Assembly (NCBI GenBank): GCA_963807675.1
Contig: CAWECP010000012.1
Coordinates: 1,116,001 to 1,180,000 of the forward strand
Source: Bog-473 sp963807675
GTDB lineage: Bacteria > Actinomycetota > Acidimicrobiia > Acidimicrobiales > RAAP-2
Length of the DNA: 64,000 bases
Direction of reading: 5' to 3'
A model generated the notes under the pieces. That model did not search any database, was not told where the DNA came from, and saw only the letters and a list, made by a program, of their open reading frames with translations. Both the position numbers and the translations under genes were made by a program. Shown here piece by piece: positions 36,802-45,660 of the stretch (positions are counted from its first letter, which is position 1; every line of letters begins with the position of its first letter).

Positions 36802-37265
36802 GGCCGGCCACCCGCCATGGCGGCCAGGCCGGTCCTGGCCACGTCGTCCATCAGCTCCACCCGCACGCCGTTGGGGTCGTGCACGATGCCGAGTCGCACG
36901 CCGCTCACCGCCGCCACGACCGGTTCTCCTCCAACCCCGAGGCGGGCCAGCCGGGGCAGCACGGTGTCGAGGTCGGCGTAGAGGGAGACCAGGAAGAAAC
37001 CCTCCGCCGGGCTGGCCGGGGCGGGCACGCGGGCGGGCGGGCTCATGCCGGCGAGCTCGACCAGCTCGACGATGCCGGCGTCGGGTGAACCGGGATCCCC
37101 CAGGAACACCGAGCGGAGCGAGGTCGCCGACCCGCCGAAGAGTTGCGGCCAGGGCCCGTCGAAGGCATGGTCCATGAGCACCTCGAGCCCGAGGCCGTCG
37201 CGCCAGAAGACGAGGCTGGCTCCGACGTCGCGCGTCCCGATCGCTGTGTGATGCACCTTCGCCAC
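36798..37265 (-). CDS. VOC (glyoxalase/bleomycin-resistance) family protein
   Basis: A 155-aa vicinal-oxygen-chelate protein with two beta-alpha-beta-beta-beta repeats: HHTAIGTRDV...FWRDGLGLEVLM and EGFFLVSLYADLD...GIVHDPNGVRVELMD. The His near the start and the Glu in RVELMD are the expected metal ligands. It starts at GTG 37265 after GGAGG. The family includes epimerases, dioxygenases and lyases, so the reaction is unclear. It is the first gene of the operon with the monooxygenase and oxidoreductase. Confidence 0.88.
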   Translation of the reverse strand: MAKVHHTAIGTRDVGASLVFWRDGLGLEVLMDHAFDGPWPQLFGGSATSLRSVFLGDPGSPDAGIVELVELAGMSPPARVPAPASPAEGFFLVSLYADLDTVLPRLARLGVGGEPVVAAVSGVRLGIVHDPNGVRVELMDDVARTGLAAMAGGRP

Positions 37266-37351
37266 TGGTCCTCCGAGCGCGGATGGGAGGCCCTGAGTCT
37301 GCCACCCGGCGCCGGGTACGGTCTGGCCCGGAGCGAGCCGAAGGGAGGCAC

Positions 37352-38143
37352 ATGAGCGACGAAGCCGGGCCGCTGGCCCTGGTGATCGGCGGCGGGTCGG
37401 GCATCGGCGCCGCCCTGGCGTCGGCGCACCGGGCCGCCGGTACTGCGACGGTGGTCTGGGACGTGGCCGGCGAGCGCGATGTGACCTGCGACGTGGCCGA
37501 CCCCGGAGCGATCGACGCCGCGGTCGACGAGACGCGCGCCCGTTGGGGCGTGCCCGTCCGGGTCACCGTCACGGCCGGCGTCGGGCACGCAGGCATGCTC
37601 ACGGACGTCTCGCCCGAGGAGTTCGACCACGTGCTACGCGTGAACGCGCGGGGACCGTGGCTGTGCATGCGGGCCTGGGCCCGTGTCCTGCGAGCCGAGG
37701 GCAGCCCGGGCTCGTTCGTCGCCACCTCGAGCATCAGCGCGCGGCTGGTGGACCGCTCCATGGGTGTCTATTGCGCGTCGAAGGCAGCACTCTCCATGCT
37801 GGTGCGGGTGGCGGCGGAGGAATGGGGCCCCCACGGCCTGCGCGTCAACGCGGTGGGCCCGGGCGTCACCAAGACGCCGATGCTCTCCGGCGGATTGCCG
37901 TCCACGGGGAGCAACCCCTGGCTGGACGGCGTGGCGAGTCGGACCTCCCTCGGCCGCCTCGGCGAGGCCCACGATATTGCGCAGACGATTTTGGCCGTGC
38001 ACGCCATGGAATGGGTCACCGGCCAGGTCATCGAGTGCGACGGCGGGCTGTCCCTGCGCAGCCCCATCGACGCGTACGGAGCGGCGACGCGCCGCCCGGG
38101 GGCGTCGGCACCGCGGGGCACAGACGAAGCGGGGTCGGCCTAG
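37352..38143 (+). CDS. Short-chain dehydrogenase/reductase
   Basis: A 263-aa SDR from ATG 37352 (AAGGGAGG upstream). It has the cofactor motif IGGGSGIGAAL, a shortened second strand rich in Asp (WDVAGERDVTCDVAD), Ser in ATSSISA, Tyr-x-x-x-Lys in YCASK, and VIECDGG near the end. NAG is replaced by TAG (VTAGVGH). It lies divergent to the VOC/monooxygenase operon, 86 bases apart, and could share its regulation. Its stop overlaps the tetR stop by four bases, tail to tail. Confidence 0.9.
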   Translation: MSDEAGPLALVIGGGSGIGAALASAHRAAGTATVVWDVAGERDVTCDVADPGAIDAAVDETRARWGVPVRVTVTAGVGHAGMLTDVSPEEFDHVLRVNARGPWLCMRAWARVLRAEGSPGSFVATSSISARLVDRSMGVYCASKAALSMLVRVAAEEWGPHGLRVNAVGPGVTKTPMLSGGLPSTGSNPWLDGVASRTSLGRLGEAHDIAQTILAVHAMEWVTGQVIECDGGLSLRSPIDAYGAATRRPGASAPRGTDEAGSA

Positions 38144-38736
38144 TCCTTCGCCCGCAACCCGTCGCAGATGACGCCGAGCAGGTCGGCCGCCGGCGCACCG
38201 TGGTACACGGCCTGACACGTCCCGAAGACGAGGTTGACCACGGTCTCGCCCGTCACGTCGCGGCGCACCACGCCGGCGTCCTGGGCCCGGCGGAGCAGCA
38301 CGCCGACCGCCTCGCGGAGTCCTTCCTTGACGTCGGCGGCGGCCTCCTCGAAATGGACGTCGGCACCGATCACCGCCGCCACGAGGTCCCGCTTGGCCGC
38401 GCCCTCCTCGACCATGTGGTTGAGGAAGCCGTAGAACGCCGCGCTCGGGTCGGCCGCATCGGCCAGTTGCCGGGCGTCGGCCGTCAGTTCGACCAGCCGC
38501 TCGAGGAGGATCGCCTCGCACAGCGCCTCCTTGGTCGGGAAGTGCCGGTAGAGCGTGCCGACGCCGACGCCCGCCTTCTCGGCGATCACGTCGACCGGCA
38601 CCTCGATGCCCTCGGCGGCGAAGACCAGCTCGGCCGCTTCGAGGATGCGGGCCCGGTTGCGCTGGGCGTCGGCCCGCTGCGGGCGCGCCGTGGCGGTGCT
38701 GTCACTGCCTCCCGCTACCGTCCGCCCTGAGTCCAC
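38140..38736 (-). CDS. TetR-family repressor of the MFS exporter
   Basis: A 198-aa regulator. The N-terminal helix-turn-helix runs from NRARILEAAELVFAAEGIEV to AGVGVGTLYRHFPTKEAL, followed by the helical ligand domain. GTG 38736 is favoured as the start because GGAGGGAGAG precedes it at the right spacing. The upstream ATG 38775 would put the coding start inside the palindrome at 38763-38780. It probably represses the divergent MFS exporter and itself through that palindrome. The ligand is unknown, likely a hydrophobic drug or metabolite. Confidence 0.9.
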   Translation of the reverse strand: MDSGRTVAGGSDSTATARPQRADAQRNRARILEAAELVFAAEGIEVPVDVIAEKAGVGVGTLYRHFPTKEALCEAILLERLVELTADARQLADAADPSAAFYGFLNHMVEEGAAKRDLVAAVIGADVHFEEAAADVKEGLREAVGVLLRRAQDAGVVRRDVTGETVVNLVFGTCQAVYHGAPAADLLGVICDGLRAKD

Positions 38737-38755
38737 AGAAATCTCTCCCTCCCCA

Positions 38756-38785
38756 TTGACAAACGGAACCTTCATTCCGTATAGT
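38756..38785 (+). promoter_or_regulatory. Sigma-70-type promoter of the MFS exporter
   Basis: TTGACA (38756-38761) and TATAGT (38780-38785) are separated by 18 bases, near consensus and unusually strong for this GC-rich window. It points at the exporter start 124 bases downstream, leaving a leader of about 115 bases. The promoter spacer holds the TetR palindrome. Confidence 0.7.
38763..38780. promoter_or_regulatory. TetR operator palindrome
   Basis: ACGGAA-N6-TTCCGT is a perfect inverted repeat lying almost exactly in the spacer of the promoter, between -35 and -10. This is the standard position for TetR-family repressors controlling a divergent exporter. The last T is shared with the -10 element. 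Confidence 0.7.
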
Positions 38786-38908
38786 CTAAGTGGAACCGAT
38801 GCTCCGATTGTACGGCAACCGGAATGCGAAATCGAGGCCCTTTCGAAGAGGCCTCACCGGGTGGACCGGGAGGGATCGGGAAACCGCACACGACGGGAGA
38901 GCAGACAC

Positions 38909-40414
38909 ATGGCCTTGACTTTTGACGCCTCTGAGCAGGAACTATCCGTGCCGGCGGGCGGCGACCCCAAGCGCTTCCGCGCCCTGGCCGTCATTGCGGT
39001 GGCCCAGCTCATGGTGGTGCTGGACGCCTCGGTGGTCATCATCGCCCTGCCCTCGGCCCAGCGGGCCCTCCACATCTCGACGGCCAACCGCCAGTGGATG
39101 CTGACCGCCTACACGTTGGCCTTCGCCGGGCTGCTGCTCCTCGGTGGCCGGATCGCCGACTACTTCGGGCGCAAGCGGATGTTCGTCATCAGCCTGATCG
39201 GGTTCGCCTCCGCCTCGGCCCTGGGGGGCCTGGCCCAGAACTCCGCCATGCTCTTCAGCGCCCGTGCGCTGCAGGGCGCCTTCGCCGCCGTCATGGCCCC
39301 CGCGGCCCTGTCGCTGCTGACGGTGGCGTTCACCGAGCCCAAGGAGCGGGCCCGCGCCTTCGCCGTCTACGGCGGCATCGCCGGCGGCGGGGCGGCCATC
39401 GGCCTCATTCTGGGCGGGTTCCTCACCGAGTTCGCTTCGTGGCGCTGGACGCTCCTGATCAACGTGCCCATCGCGGTGGTGGCGGCGCTGGCCGCGCTGC
39501 GGGTGGTGCACGAGAGCCGCGCCTCGGCCAACCACGGCTACGACCTCCCGGGAGCGGCCACCGTCACCGCCGGGCTCGTGGCGCTCGTCTACGGCTTCAC
39601 CAAGGCGGGCACCGACGGGTGGAGCTCGACGACCGCGGTCACCCTCTTCGTGGCGGCGGGCGTGCTGCTGCTCACCTTCGTCGTGATCGAGCTGCGGGCG
39701 GCCCACCCGCTGCTCCCGCTGCGCGTCGTGCTGGATCGCAACCGCGGCGGGTCGTTCCTGGCCTCGTTGCTGGTCGGGACGGCCCTGCTCGGCACGTTCC
39801 TTTCGCTGACCTACTACTTCCAGGGCACGCTGCACTACTCGGCCATGAAGAGCGGGTTCGCCTTCGTGCCGTTCTCAGTCGGCATCATTTTGGGCGCCAC
39901 CGCGGCCAGCCGGCTGCTCCCGCGCTTCGGCCCCCGCACCGTCATGACGGCGGGACTCGTCATGGGGGCGGCCGGGCTCTTCCTCTTCAGCACGATCGGC
40001 GTGCACTCGACCTACGTGTCGATCGTGCTGCCGGCCGAGCTGATCGTGAGCCTCGGCATGGGCATGTCGTTCGTGGCCATGAGCAGCACCGCGCTCTTGG
40101 GCGTCAACCCCGAGGACGCCGGCGTGGCCAGCGCGCTGGTCAACTCCACCCAGCAGACCGGCGGGTCCATGGGCGCGGCCCTCATCAACACCATCGCCAC
40201 CACGGCCACGGTCTCCTACCTGGCCACGCACGGGACGTCCCCCGCCGCGCTGACCGCGGGCGCCATCCACGGCTACACGACGGCCTTCACCTTCAGCGGC
40301 ATCGTGCTGGTGGCGGCGGCCACGGCGGCGTTCACCCTCATTCGGCGGGCCCGGGCCGGCGAGGTGCCGGTGGGCGCGGTGGACGACGAGCCGCTGGTCC
40401 TGGCGGCGGTGTAG
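38909..40414 (+). CDS. MFS transporter, DHA2 (14-segment drug:H+ antiporter) family
   Basis: A 501-aa exporter with 14 predicted membrane spans. Motif A (GGRIADYFGRKRMF) lies between segments 2 and 3, and the antiporter motif C region (GPAVGLILGG-like GGGAAIGLILGGFL) lies in segment 5. The start MALTFDASEQEL is a hydrophilic cytosolic leader. ATG 38909 follows GGGAGAG. Proton-driven efflux of drugs or dyes is the family role. It is controlled by the divergent TetR and the palindrome in its promoter. Confidence 0.93.
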   Translation: MALTFDASEQELSVPAGGDPKRFRALAVIAVAQLMVVLDASVVIIALPSAQRALHISTANRQWMLTAYTLAFAGLLLLGGRIADYFGRKRMFVISLIGFASASALGGLAQNSAMLFSARALQGAFAAVMAPAALSLLTVAFTEPKERARAFAVYGGIAGGGAAIGLILGGFLTEFASWRWTLLINVPIAVVAALAALRVVHESRASANHGYDLPGAATVTAGLVALVYGFTKAGTDGWSSTTAVTLFVAAGVLLLTFVVIELRAAHPLLPLRVVLDRNRGGSFLASLLVGTALLGTFLSLTYYFQGTLHYSAMKSGFAFVPFSVGIILGATAASRLLPRFGPRTVMTAGLVMGAAGLFLFSTIGVHSTYVSIVLPAELIVSLGMGMSFVAMSSTALLGVNPEDAGVASALVNSTQQTGGSMGAALINTIATTATVSYLATHGTSPAALTAGAIHGYTTAFTFSGIVLVAAATAAFTLIRRARAGEVPVGAVDDEPLVLAAV

Positions 40415-40438
40415 CGCCGGGGTCGCTTTCGATTGTGT

Positions 40439-41347
40439 TCAGCGCCGGTGGGGCTCGGAATGGTCCCAGTCGGCCAGCAGCGCACGCAGCGCGGTGAGCA
40501 AGATGAGCGGCTGGTCGAGCATGGCGTGGTGGCCGGCCTCGGGGAGTTCGATCACCGGAGCCACCCGTCCCAGCTTCTCGAACATGAAGGCTCCGATTTC
40601 GGGGGTGACGAGGCCGTACTGCGAGCGCAGCAGCGCCAGACGGCAGTCCACCTGACTCAGATAGGGCACTGCGAAACCACGCATGCCGTCGGAGAACTGC
40701 TCGAAGATCCGGCGGTCGAATTTCCACTGCCAGCCCCCGTCGACCGGCTTGAGCGAGTGGCGGGCCACGAAGTCGATCACGTAGTCGAGGTAGTGCTCCT
40801 GGGGGGGCACCGTACGAAAGTGGGCGACGGCGTCCACCACGGTCGGGTAGGTGCGCGGCGCGCCGAAGGCCTCCCGCAGGTGGTAGGCGTTGATCTCCGG
40901 GTCGGCCTCGGTCACCGGGGAGTCGCAAATGACGACACCGGCCACCTCGTCGGCGTGCCGGGCCGCCGTCACAATGGTGATGAAGCCGCCCATGGAGTGA
41001 CCGACGACGACCGGCTGGCCGTCGATCGACGCGTCCCGCGCCACGGCGACGACTTCGTCGGCCCACTGCTCGGGGTCGTAGACGTCGCGGTGGCCGCTGT
41101 CGCCGTGACCGGAGAGGTCGATCGCCGCCACCCGGAACTGCCCGGCGAAGGTGGCCGCCACCGGCGTCCACCAGTGAGCGTGCGCACCACCGCCGTGGAC
41201 GAACAGGAGGCCGCGCCGGCCCGGCTCGCCCCAGGCCAGGTAGTGCACGGCACAACCCTCGACGACGACGCTGAGGTCGTCATAGGGCACCGCGACGGCG
41301 CGGGCGAACCACGCCGGGGCGTCCGGAAGGAGGGCCGGGGCCGCCAT
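40439..41347 (-). CDS. Alpha/beta hydrolase
   Basis: A 302-aa alpha/beta hydrolase. It has the oxyanion motif HGGGAHAHWW, the nucleophile elbow GHSMGG (Ser), the acid in the LVTPEIG region or nearby, and the catalytic His in PEAGHHAML. Relatives cut C-C bonds of ring-fission products or esters. It lies just downstream of the P450-ferredoxin pair on the same strand (10-base gap to the ferredoxin stop), so a shared pathway is likely. It starts at ATG 41347. Confidence 0.9.
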   Translation of the reverse strand: MAAPALLPDAPAWFARAVAVPYDDLSVVVEGCAVHYLAWGEPGRRGLLFVHGGGAHAHWWTPVAATFAGQFRVAAIDLSGHGDSGHRDVYDPEQWADEVVAVARDASIDGQPVVVGHSMGGFITIVTAARHADEVAGVVICDSPVTEADPEINAYHLREAFGAPRTYPTVVDAVAHFRTVPPQEHYLDYVIDFVARHSLKPVDGGWQWKFDRRIFEQFSDGMRGFAVPYLSQVDCRLALLRSQYGLVTPEIGAFMFEKLGRVAPVIELPEAGHHAMLDQPLILLTALRALLADWDHSEPHRR

Positions 41348-41357
41348 CGGGCGGCGG

Positions 41358-41549
41358 CTACTCGATGATCTCTATGGCGTACTCGGGGCAGTTGGCCGCG
41401 GCCAGGCGCGCCTTCTCCTCAAGCTCCACCGGCACCACGTCGACGATGACCGAGGCCTGCCCGTAGTCGTCGACGTCGAAGATCTCGGGGGCCAGGCCGT
41501 AGCAGCGGGCGTGCCCCTGGCACTTGTCGGGGTCGACGCGGACCCTCAT
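41358..41549 (-). CDS. 3Fe-4S ferredoxin partner of cytochrome P450
   Basis: A 63-aa ferredoxin. Cys ligands are in DKCQGHARCYG and NCPEYAI. The second position of the usual 4-Cys cluster is taken by His (CQGHARC), which marks 3Fe-4S/alternative-ligand ferredoxins that feed actinobacterial P450s. ATG 41549 overlaps the stop of the P450 gene (ATGA), so the two proteins are probably made in step. A matching ferredoxin reductase is not in the window. Confidence 0.92.
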   Translation of the reverse strand: MRVRVDPDKCQGHARCYGLAPEIFDVDDYGQASVIVDVVPVELEEKARLAAANCPEYAIEIIE

Positions 41550-42763
41550 CGGAACACCACCGGGAGGACCCGCGGCCCGCGCACCTGGCCCCCGGCCCAG
41601 CTGATCGCCTCGCCCTCGGCCAGGGAGAACTCTGGGATGCGGACCAGCCACTCCTCGAGCGCCACCTGCAGCTCCATGCGGGCCAGGTTCGAACCGGCGC
41701 AGCGGTGGATGCCCGAACCAAAGGCCACGTGGCGGTTGTGGGCCCGGTCCAGCTGCACCACATCGGGGTCCTCGAAGGCCTCGGGGTCGCGGTTGGCGGC
41801 CGGGAAGTTCATCAGCACCTTGTCACCCGCCTTCATGGGGCAGCCGGCGTAGGTGATGTCCTCGACCACCTCGCGGGCCATCGTCACCGGTGAGTAGGCC
41901 CGCAGCAACTCCTCGACTGCGGTGGACATCAGGTCGGGCTCCGCCACCAGACGCCGCCGGTCCTCGGGGTGCGTGGCCAGGTGCCAGAGGGACGAGCCGA
42001 TGGCGCTCCACGTCGTGTCCACCCCGGCGATGAGCACCAGCGCGGCCATACCGAGCACGATGCCGTCGTCGACGGGCTTCCCGTCGACCTCGGTGTGCAA
42101 GAGCTCGCTCAGCAGGTCGTCGCCCGGCTCCTGGCGCCGGTGCTCGACCTGTTCGACGAAGTAGTACAGCAGGCCCTCGGCGCCCTTCTGGCGCCGCTCG
42201 GGGTCGTCGGCGAACTCGAGCACGTCGCGCACCCAGCCCGTGAACGTGTCCGACATGGCGGTCGGCACTCCGAGGATGCGGGCGATGACGCGCACGGGGA
42301 TCTGCTGGGCGTAGTCGGCCGCCGCGTCCGCGTGGCCGGCGGCGGCGAAGCCGTCGAGCAGGCTCCGGCAGAGCTCGCGGGTGAGCGGGATGTAGCTGTC
42401 GACGCGCTTGTGGGAGAACCACGGCAGCAAGAGCCGCCGTGTCCATGTGTGGACGGGCGGGTCCACCGAAATCGGCGGCAGGCCGTACTCGAGGTTGGGT
42501 CCCTGGAAACCGGCGTCGGGCTCCTCGTCCTCGTCGCCGGGGATCACCGCCACCTTGACCGAGCTGAAGTGCTCGACGTCGTGGGCGATGGTGGTGACGT
42601 CGTCGTAGCGCAGCGGCATCCAGCTGCTCTTGCGGCGGTACGTATGGAGGATGGGGCAGGTCCCGCGCAGCTGATCCCAAATGCTGAACGGGTCCGTCAG
42701 GTACTGCGGGTCCATGACGTCGAAGTCGGTGGCCCAGTCCTGCACGGGCGCGGTCTGTGTCAT
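41546..42763 (-). CDS. Cytochrome P450
   Basis: A 405-aa P450. The I-helix motif is AGVDTTW, the K-helix ExxR is in EELLRAYSP, and the heme-Cys loop is FGSGIHRCAGSNLAR. No membrane anchor is present, as expected for a soluble bacterial enzyme. The neighbouring ferredoxin and alpha/beta hydrolase suggest oxidation of a terpenoid, steroid or aromatic compound followed by hydrolysis. It starts at ATG 42763. Length is normal for class I bacterial P450s. Confidence 0.94.
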   Translation of the reverse strand: MTQTAPVQDWATDFDVMDPQYLTDPFSIWDQLRGTCPILHTYRRKSSWMPLRYDDVTTIAHDVEHFSSVKVAVIPGDEDEEPDAGFQGPNLEYGLPPISVDPPVHTWTRRLLLPWFSHKRVDSYIPLTRELCRSLLDGFAAAGHADAAADYAQQIPVRVIARILGVPTAMSDTFTGWVRDVLEFADDPERRQKGAEGLLYYFVEQVEHRRQEPGDDLLSELLHTEVDGKPVDDGIVLGMAALVLIAGVDTTWSAIGSSLWHLATHPEDRRRLVAEPDLMSTAVEELLRAYSPVTMAREVVEDITYAGCPMKAGDKVLMNFPAANRDPEAFEDPDVVQLDRAHNRHVAFGSGIHRCAGSNLARMELQVALEEWLVRIPEFSLAEGEAISWAGGQVRGPRVLPVVFR

Positions 42764-42969
42764 GCAACCCCCTTGGTCCGCATCAATCGTCCGCCCCCCT
42801 CACCCTAGTTGGTGTGGGCGGAGGTTCCGCTCCGACGCCGTGGAGCGCGCCCGCCGCGTGACGGCGATTCTGACCGGAGCCCCAGCGCCGGCGCAGGGCA
42901 CCCACACAGCGGCCCCGCACTGTGCAGCCACGGCAGATCGCCGGTCAGAAACAGACAGGAGCGCACACC

Positions 42970-43548
42970 ATGCAGAGCAATCCGCTGAACGAACGGGCCC
43001 CCACGGGCACGAACCTTCCCCAGCCTCGCGGCAACGCCCGCTGGCGCTGGTCCACCCCGCGCCGGACCCTGGTGGCCGGGGGCACCCTGGCCGCCGTGCT
43101 CGGCCTCGGAGCCGGCGGGGCGGGCGCGGCCACGTCGGGATCCACGTCCGGCTCCAGCCACCCGCCGTCGGGTTCGCACGGGTCCACCAGCGGCCCCAGG
43201 CCCCAACCCACCGTGGGCGGCAAGGTCACTGGCCTCAGCGGCGACGACATCACCGTGCAGACCCAGGGAGACAAGAGCGTGACCGTCGTCTACTCGTCGA
43301 GCACGACCTTCAAGACCATGGCGGGCACCCGGGGCTCGGGCACCAGCACGAGCTCGTCGGCGGCGGCGCTCAAGGTCGGCAGCTTCGTCGGTGTCGACGG
43401 CACGAAGAACGCCAACGGCACCGTCAGCGCGTCCTCCGTCAGCATCGGTACCGGCATGCCGGCGGGCGGACGGGGTGGAACGCCCGGTGGCAAGGGCGCG
43501 CCGCCGGGCCGGGGCGGCTCAACGCCAAGGGGCGCACCCGGCGCCTAG
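42970..43548 (+). CDS. Exported or anchored protein with DUF5666-like domain
   Basis: A 192-aa protein from ATG 42970. A twin-basic N-terminal region (RWRWSTPRRTL) is followed by one hydrophobic segment (about residues 35-55), then a Ser/Gly/Pro-rich linker. A beta-rich segment (GKVTGLSGDDITVQTQGD...SSVSIGTG) resembles DUF5666-type OB-like repeats. It ends in a Gly/Pro/Arg-rich tail. It is probably secreted or anchored. The function is unknown. The linker is low-complexity and its codon use is normal for the window. Confidence 0.7.
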   Translation: MQSNPLNERAPTGTNLPQPRGNARWRWSTPRRTLVAGGTLAAVLGLGAGGAGAATSGSTSGSSHPPSGSHGSTSGPRPQPTVGGKVTGLSGDDITVQTQGDKSVTVVYSSSTTFKTMAGTRGSGTSTSSSAAALKVGSFVGVDGTKNANGTVSASSVSIGTGMPAGGRGGTPGGKGAPPGRGGSTPRGAPGA

Positions 43549-44384
43549 TGCGCCACCCGCTCACCGCCGCGCAGGATTTCGTACTGGCGCGACTCCTCGT
43601 CGGCGGTGACCCGCGTCGACGACCCGCCCGGATCGGCCCGGATCACCGCAGCGCCGTCCGGCGCGAACTGCACGATGTACGCCTTGCGCACCTCGTCCGT
43701 GTGGTTGGGCCCGGTCGAGTGCGGTGTGAGCGACGAGAACACCACGATGCTGCCCGCCGGTGCCGGCACGGCCATGGCTTCGGCCGGATCGCGCAGGCAG
43801 ACGAAGCCGATGTCGGAGTACTCGTGGGCCAGCGTGCCCAGGCGGTGGAGCCCGGGCACGACCCAAGGGCAGCCGTTTTCCTCGGTGGCGTCGGTCAGCG
43901 CCACCCAGCACGTGAGGTACTGCTGGGGCTCGAGGAACGCGTACCCGTTGTCCTGGTGCCAGGGGAACGGCGACTCGGTGCCGGGCTTCTTGTAGACGGC
44001 TTGGTCCCAATACAGGCGCACGTCGGGGCCGATCAGATCGGCACACACGTCGGCGAAGAGCGGCGACGCGGTGAACCGGCGCAGCCCGGCCGAGCGCACG
44101 ACCAAGTGGGTGGTGAAGGTGATTTCGTCAGCCCGCGCAATGAAGAAGCGGCCCCCCTCCATGGCCCGCAGCTTCTCCTCGTCGCGGGATTCGAAAGGAT
44201 CGATCGCCTCGGTCAGCGCCTCGACCTCATCGGGCCGCAGCGCGTTCTCCAGCACGAAGAAGCCTCGTTGGTCGTACTGGCGGGCCTGCTCGCGCGTCAC
44301 GGCGCGGAACGGGCCGGTGTGGTCCTGCCAGACGAAGTCCCGGTTCAACTCGTGGCGCAGCGGACCGGGCGTGACGGCCCCCAT
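43545..44384 (-). CDS. Phytanoyl-CoA dioxygenase family Fe(II)/2-oxoglutarate enzyme (A)
   Basis: A 279-aa dioxygenase from ATG 44384. The iron facial triad is His-x-Asp in PWHQDNG and a distal His in LTPHSTGPN; the Arg of VRKAYIVQ probably holds 2-oxoglutarate. It should hydroxylate an unactivated C-H bond. It follows the crotonase gene with two intervening bases and is the last gene of a same-strand series running from 48370 downward. Natural substrates could be a fatty acyl chain, a small metabolite or a peptide side chain. The 3' end overlaps the exported-protein gene on the other strand. Confidence 0.9.
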   Translation of the reverse strand: MGAVTPGPLRHELNRDFVWQDHTGPFRAVTREQARQYDQRGFFVLENALRPDEVEALTEAIDPFESRDEEKLRAMEGGRFFIARADEITFTTHLVVRSAGLRRFTASPLFADVCADLIGPDVRLYWDQAVYKKPGTESPFPWHQDNGYAFLEPQQYLTCWVALTDATEENGCPWVVPGLHRLGTLAHEYSDIGFVCLRDPAEAMAVPAPAGSIVVFSSLTPHSTGPNHTDEVRKAYIVQFAPDGAAVIRADPGGSSTRVTADEESRQYEILRGGERVAH

Positions 44385-44386
44385 GC

Positions 44387-45145
44387 TCAGGCTCCCTCGA
44401 AGCGAGGCTCGCGGCGCTCGGCGGCTGCCCTGACCCCCTCGCCGAAGTCGGCCGTGAGACGCAGGCGCTCCTGCTCGGCGCGCTCCTCGGCCATGGCCCG
44501 GTCCGCCGCGTCGACCAGGCCCCGGCGCAGCGTGGCCCGGATGGAGCGGACGGCCAGCGGGCCCGAGGCGGCCAGCTCCCCGGCGTACCCGAGCGCGCCG
44601 GTCATGAGGTCGTCGGGCTCCACCAGGCGGTCGCACAGGCCGAGAGTCAGGGCCTCTTCACCCGTCACCCGCCGGCCGGTCAGGAGCAGGTCGGCCGCGG
44701 CCTGCTGACCGACCGCGGCGGGCAGCGTCACCGTGAGCGCGAAGCCGTGGTGGAAGCCGAGGCGGGCGAAGTTGGCGCTGAAGCGGGTGGACGGCGTGGC
44801 CACCCGGAAGTCGGCCGAGAGCGCCAGACCGCAGCCGCCGCCGATGGCCGCGCCCTGCACGGCCGCCACCACGGGCAGCGGGGCGGCGAAGAGCCGCAGC
44901 GCGTGCTGGTAGAGCTCGGCGATGTCCTGCCCACCACTGGTGGAGAAGTCGAGGCCGGCGCAGAAGTGCTTTCCCTCGGCGGCCAGCACGATGGCGCGGC
45001 ACCAGCCGGACCCGTCGAGCTCCTCGTAGGCCGTGGCGATGGCGTCGACGAGCCTGGAGTCGAAGTAATTGTTGGGCGGCCGGTGCAAGCACACGACGGC
45101 GACGTGCTTGCCGTGCTGCTCGACCCTGACGTCCGCGTCACTCAT
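44387..45145 (-). CDS. Enoyl-CoA hydratase/isomerase (crotonase) family
   Basis: A 252-aa crotonase. The oxyanion-hole regions are KHFCAGLDFS and AAIGGGCGLALSADFR. The usual first catalytic Glu region reads ARLGFHHGF with no Glu, so it is not a standard hydratase. It may be an isomerase, hydrolase or decarboxylase of the same fold. ATG 45145 overlaps the GNAT stop by eight bases, and its own stop is two bases before the dioxygenase start. The tight packing argues for one transcript. Confidence 0.88.
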   Translation of the reverse strand: MSDADVRVEQHGKHVAVVCLHRPPNNYFDSRLVDAIATAYEELDGSGWCRAIVLAAEGKHFCAGLDFSTSGGQDIAELYQHALRLFAAPLPVVAAVQGAAIGGGCGLALSADFRVATPSTRFSANFARLGFHHGFALTVTLPAAVGQQAAADLLLTGRRVTGEEALTLGLCDRLVEPDDLMTGALGYAGELAASGPLAVRSIRATLRRGLVDAADRAMAEERAEQERLRLTADFGEGVRAAAERREPRFEGA

Positions 45146-45629
45146 CCGTCTCGACGTCCTGCAGGCTGCGCCAGTAAATGAGCGCATCCTCGCCGTCGAC
45201 GGCCTCGGGAATGCGGCCTATCTCCAAGAAGCCGAGCCGGCTGTACATGGCACGGGCCGGGTTGGACTCGAAGACAAGGTTGAACTGGAGGGCGTCGAAG
45301 CCGAGATGGCGGGCCTCGCGCAGGGAGTGCTCGACCATCGACCGTCCCGCCCCGGTGCCCCGGTAGGGCGCCAGCACGAAGTAGCCCGCGTTGGCGATAT
45401 GGGAGGCCCGGCCCACGAAGTTCGGCTTGAGGTAGTACGCCCCGATGAGGTAGCCACCGAACTTGGCCACGAAGACCGCTGAGGAGTGGTCGATCCAATA
45501 GTCGTCGAACTGCTCCCGGGTGAGCGGCGGCTTCTGAGGGAACCCTTCGCCGGCACCGACGATGCGCGTGAAGGCCACGAATAGGTCGTCATGGTCGTCG
45601 ACCGTCGCCCGCTTTATCTCGACCGGCAT
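45138..45629 (-). CDS. GNAT-family N-acetyltransferase
   Basis: A 163-aa GNAT. The acetyl-CoA binding signature is APYRGTGAGRSMVEHSL, preceded by the beta strand GYFVLA and followed by NPARAMYSRLGFLEIGR, which is standard for motif B. ATG 45629 is the family-consistent start. The acceptor is unknown: an amine on a small molecule or peptide. It sits between two dioxygenases and a crotonase on the same strand, 31 bases after the upstream dioxygenase, overlapping the crotonase start. Confidence 0.9.
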   Translation of the reverse strand: MPVEIKRATVDDHDDLFVAFTRIVGAGEGFPQKPPLTREQFDDYWIDHSSAVFVAKFGGYLIGAYYLKPNFVGRASHIANAGYFVLAPYRGTGAGRSMVEHSLREARHLGFDALQFNLVFESNPARAMYSRLGFLEIGRIPEAVDGEDALIYWRSLQDVETDE

Positions 45630-45660
45630 GTCACCAACGGTAGCGGCGGGCCGCGCCGCG

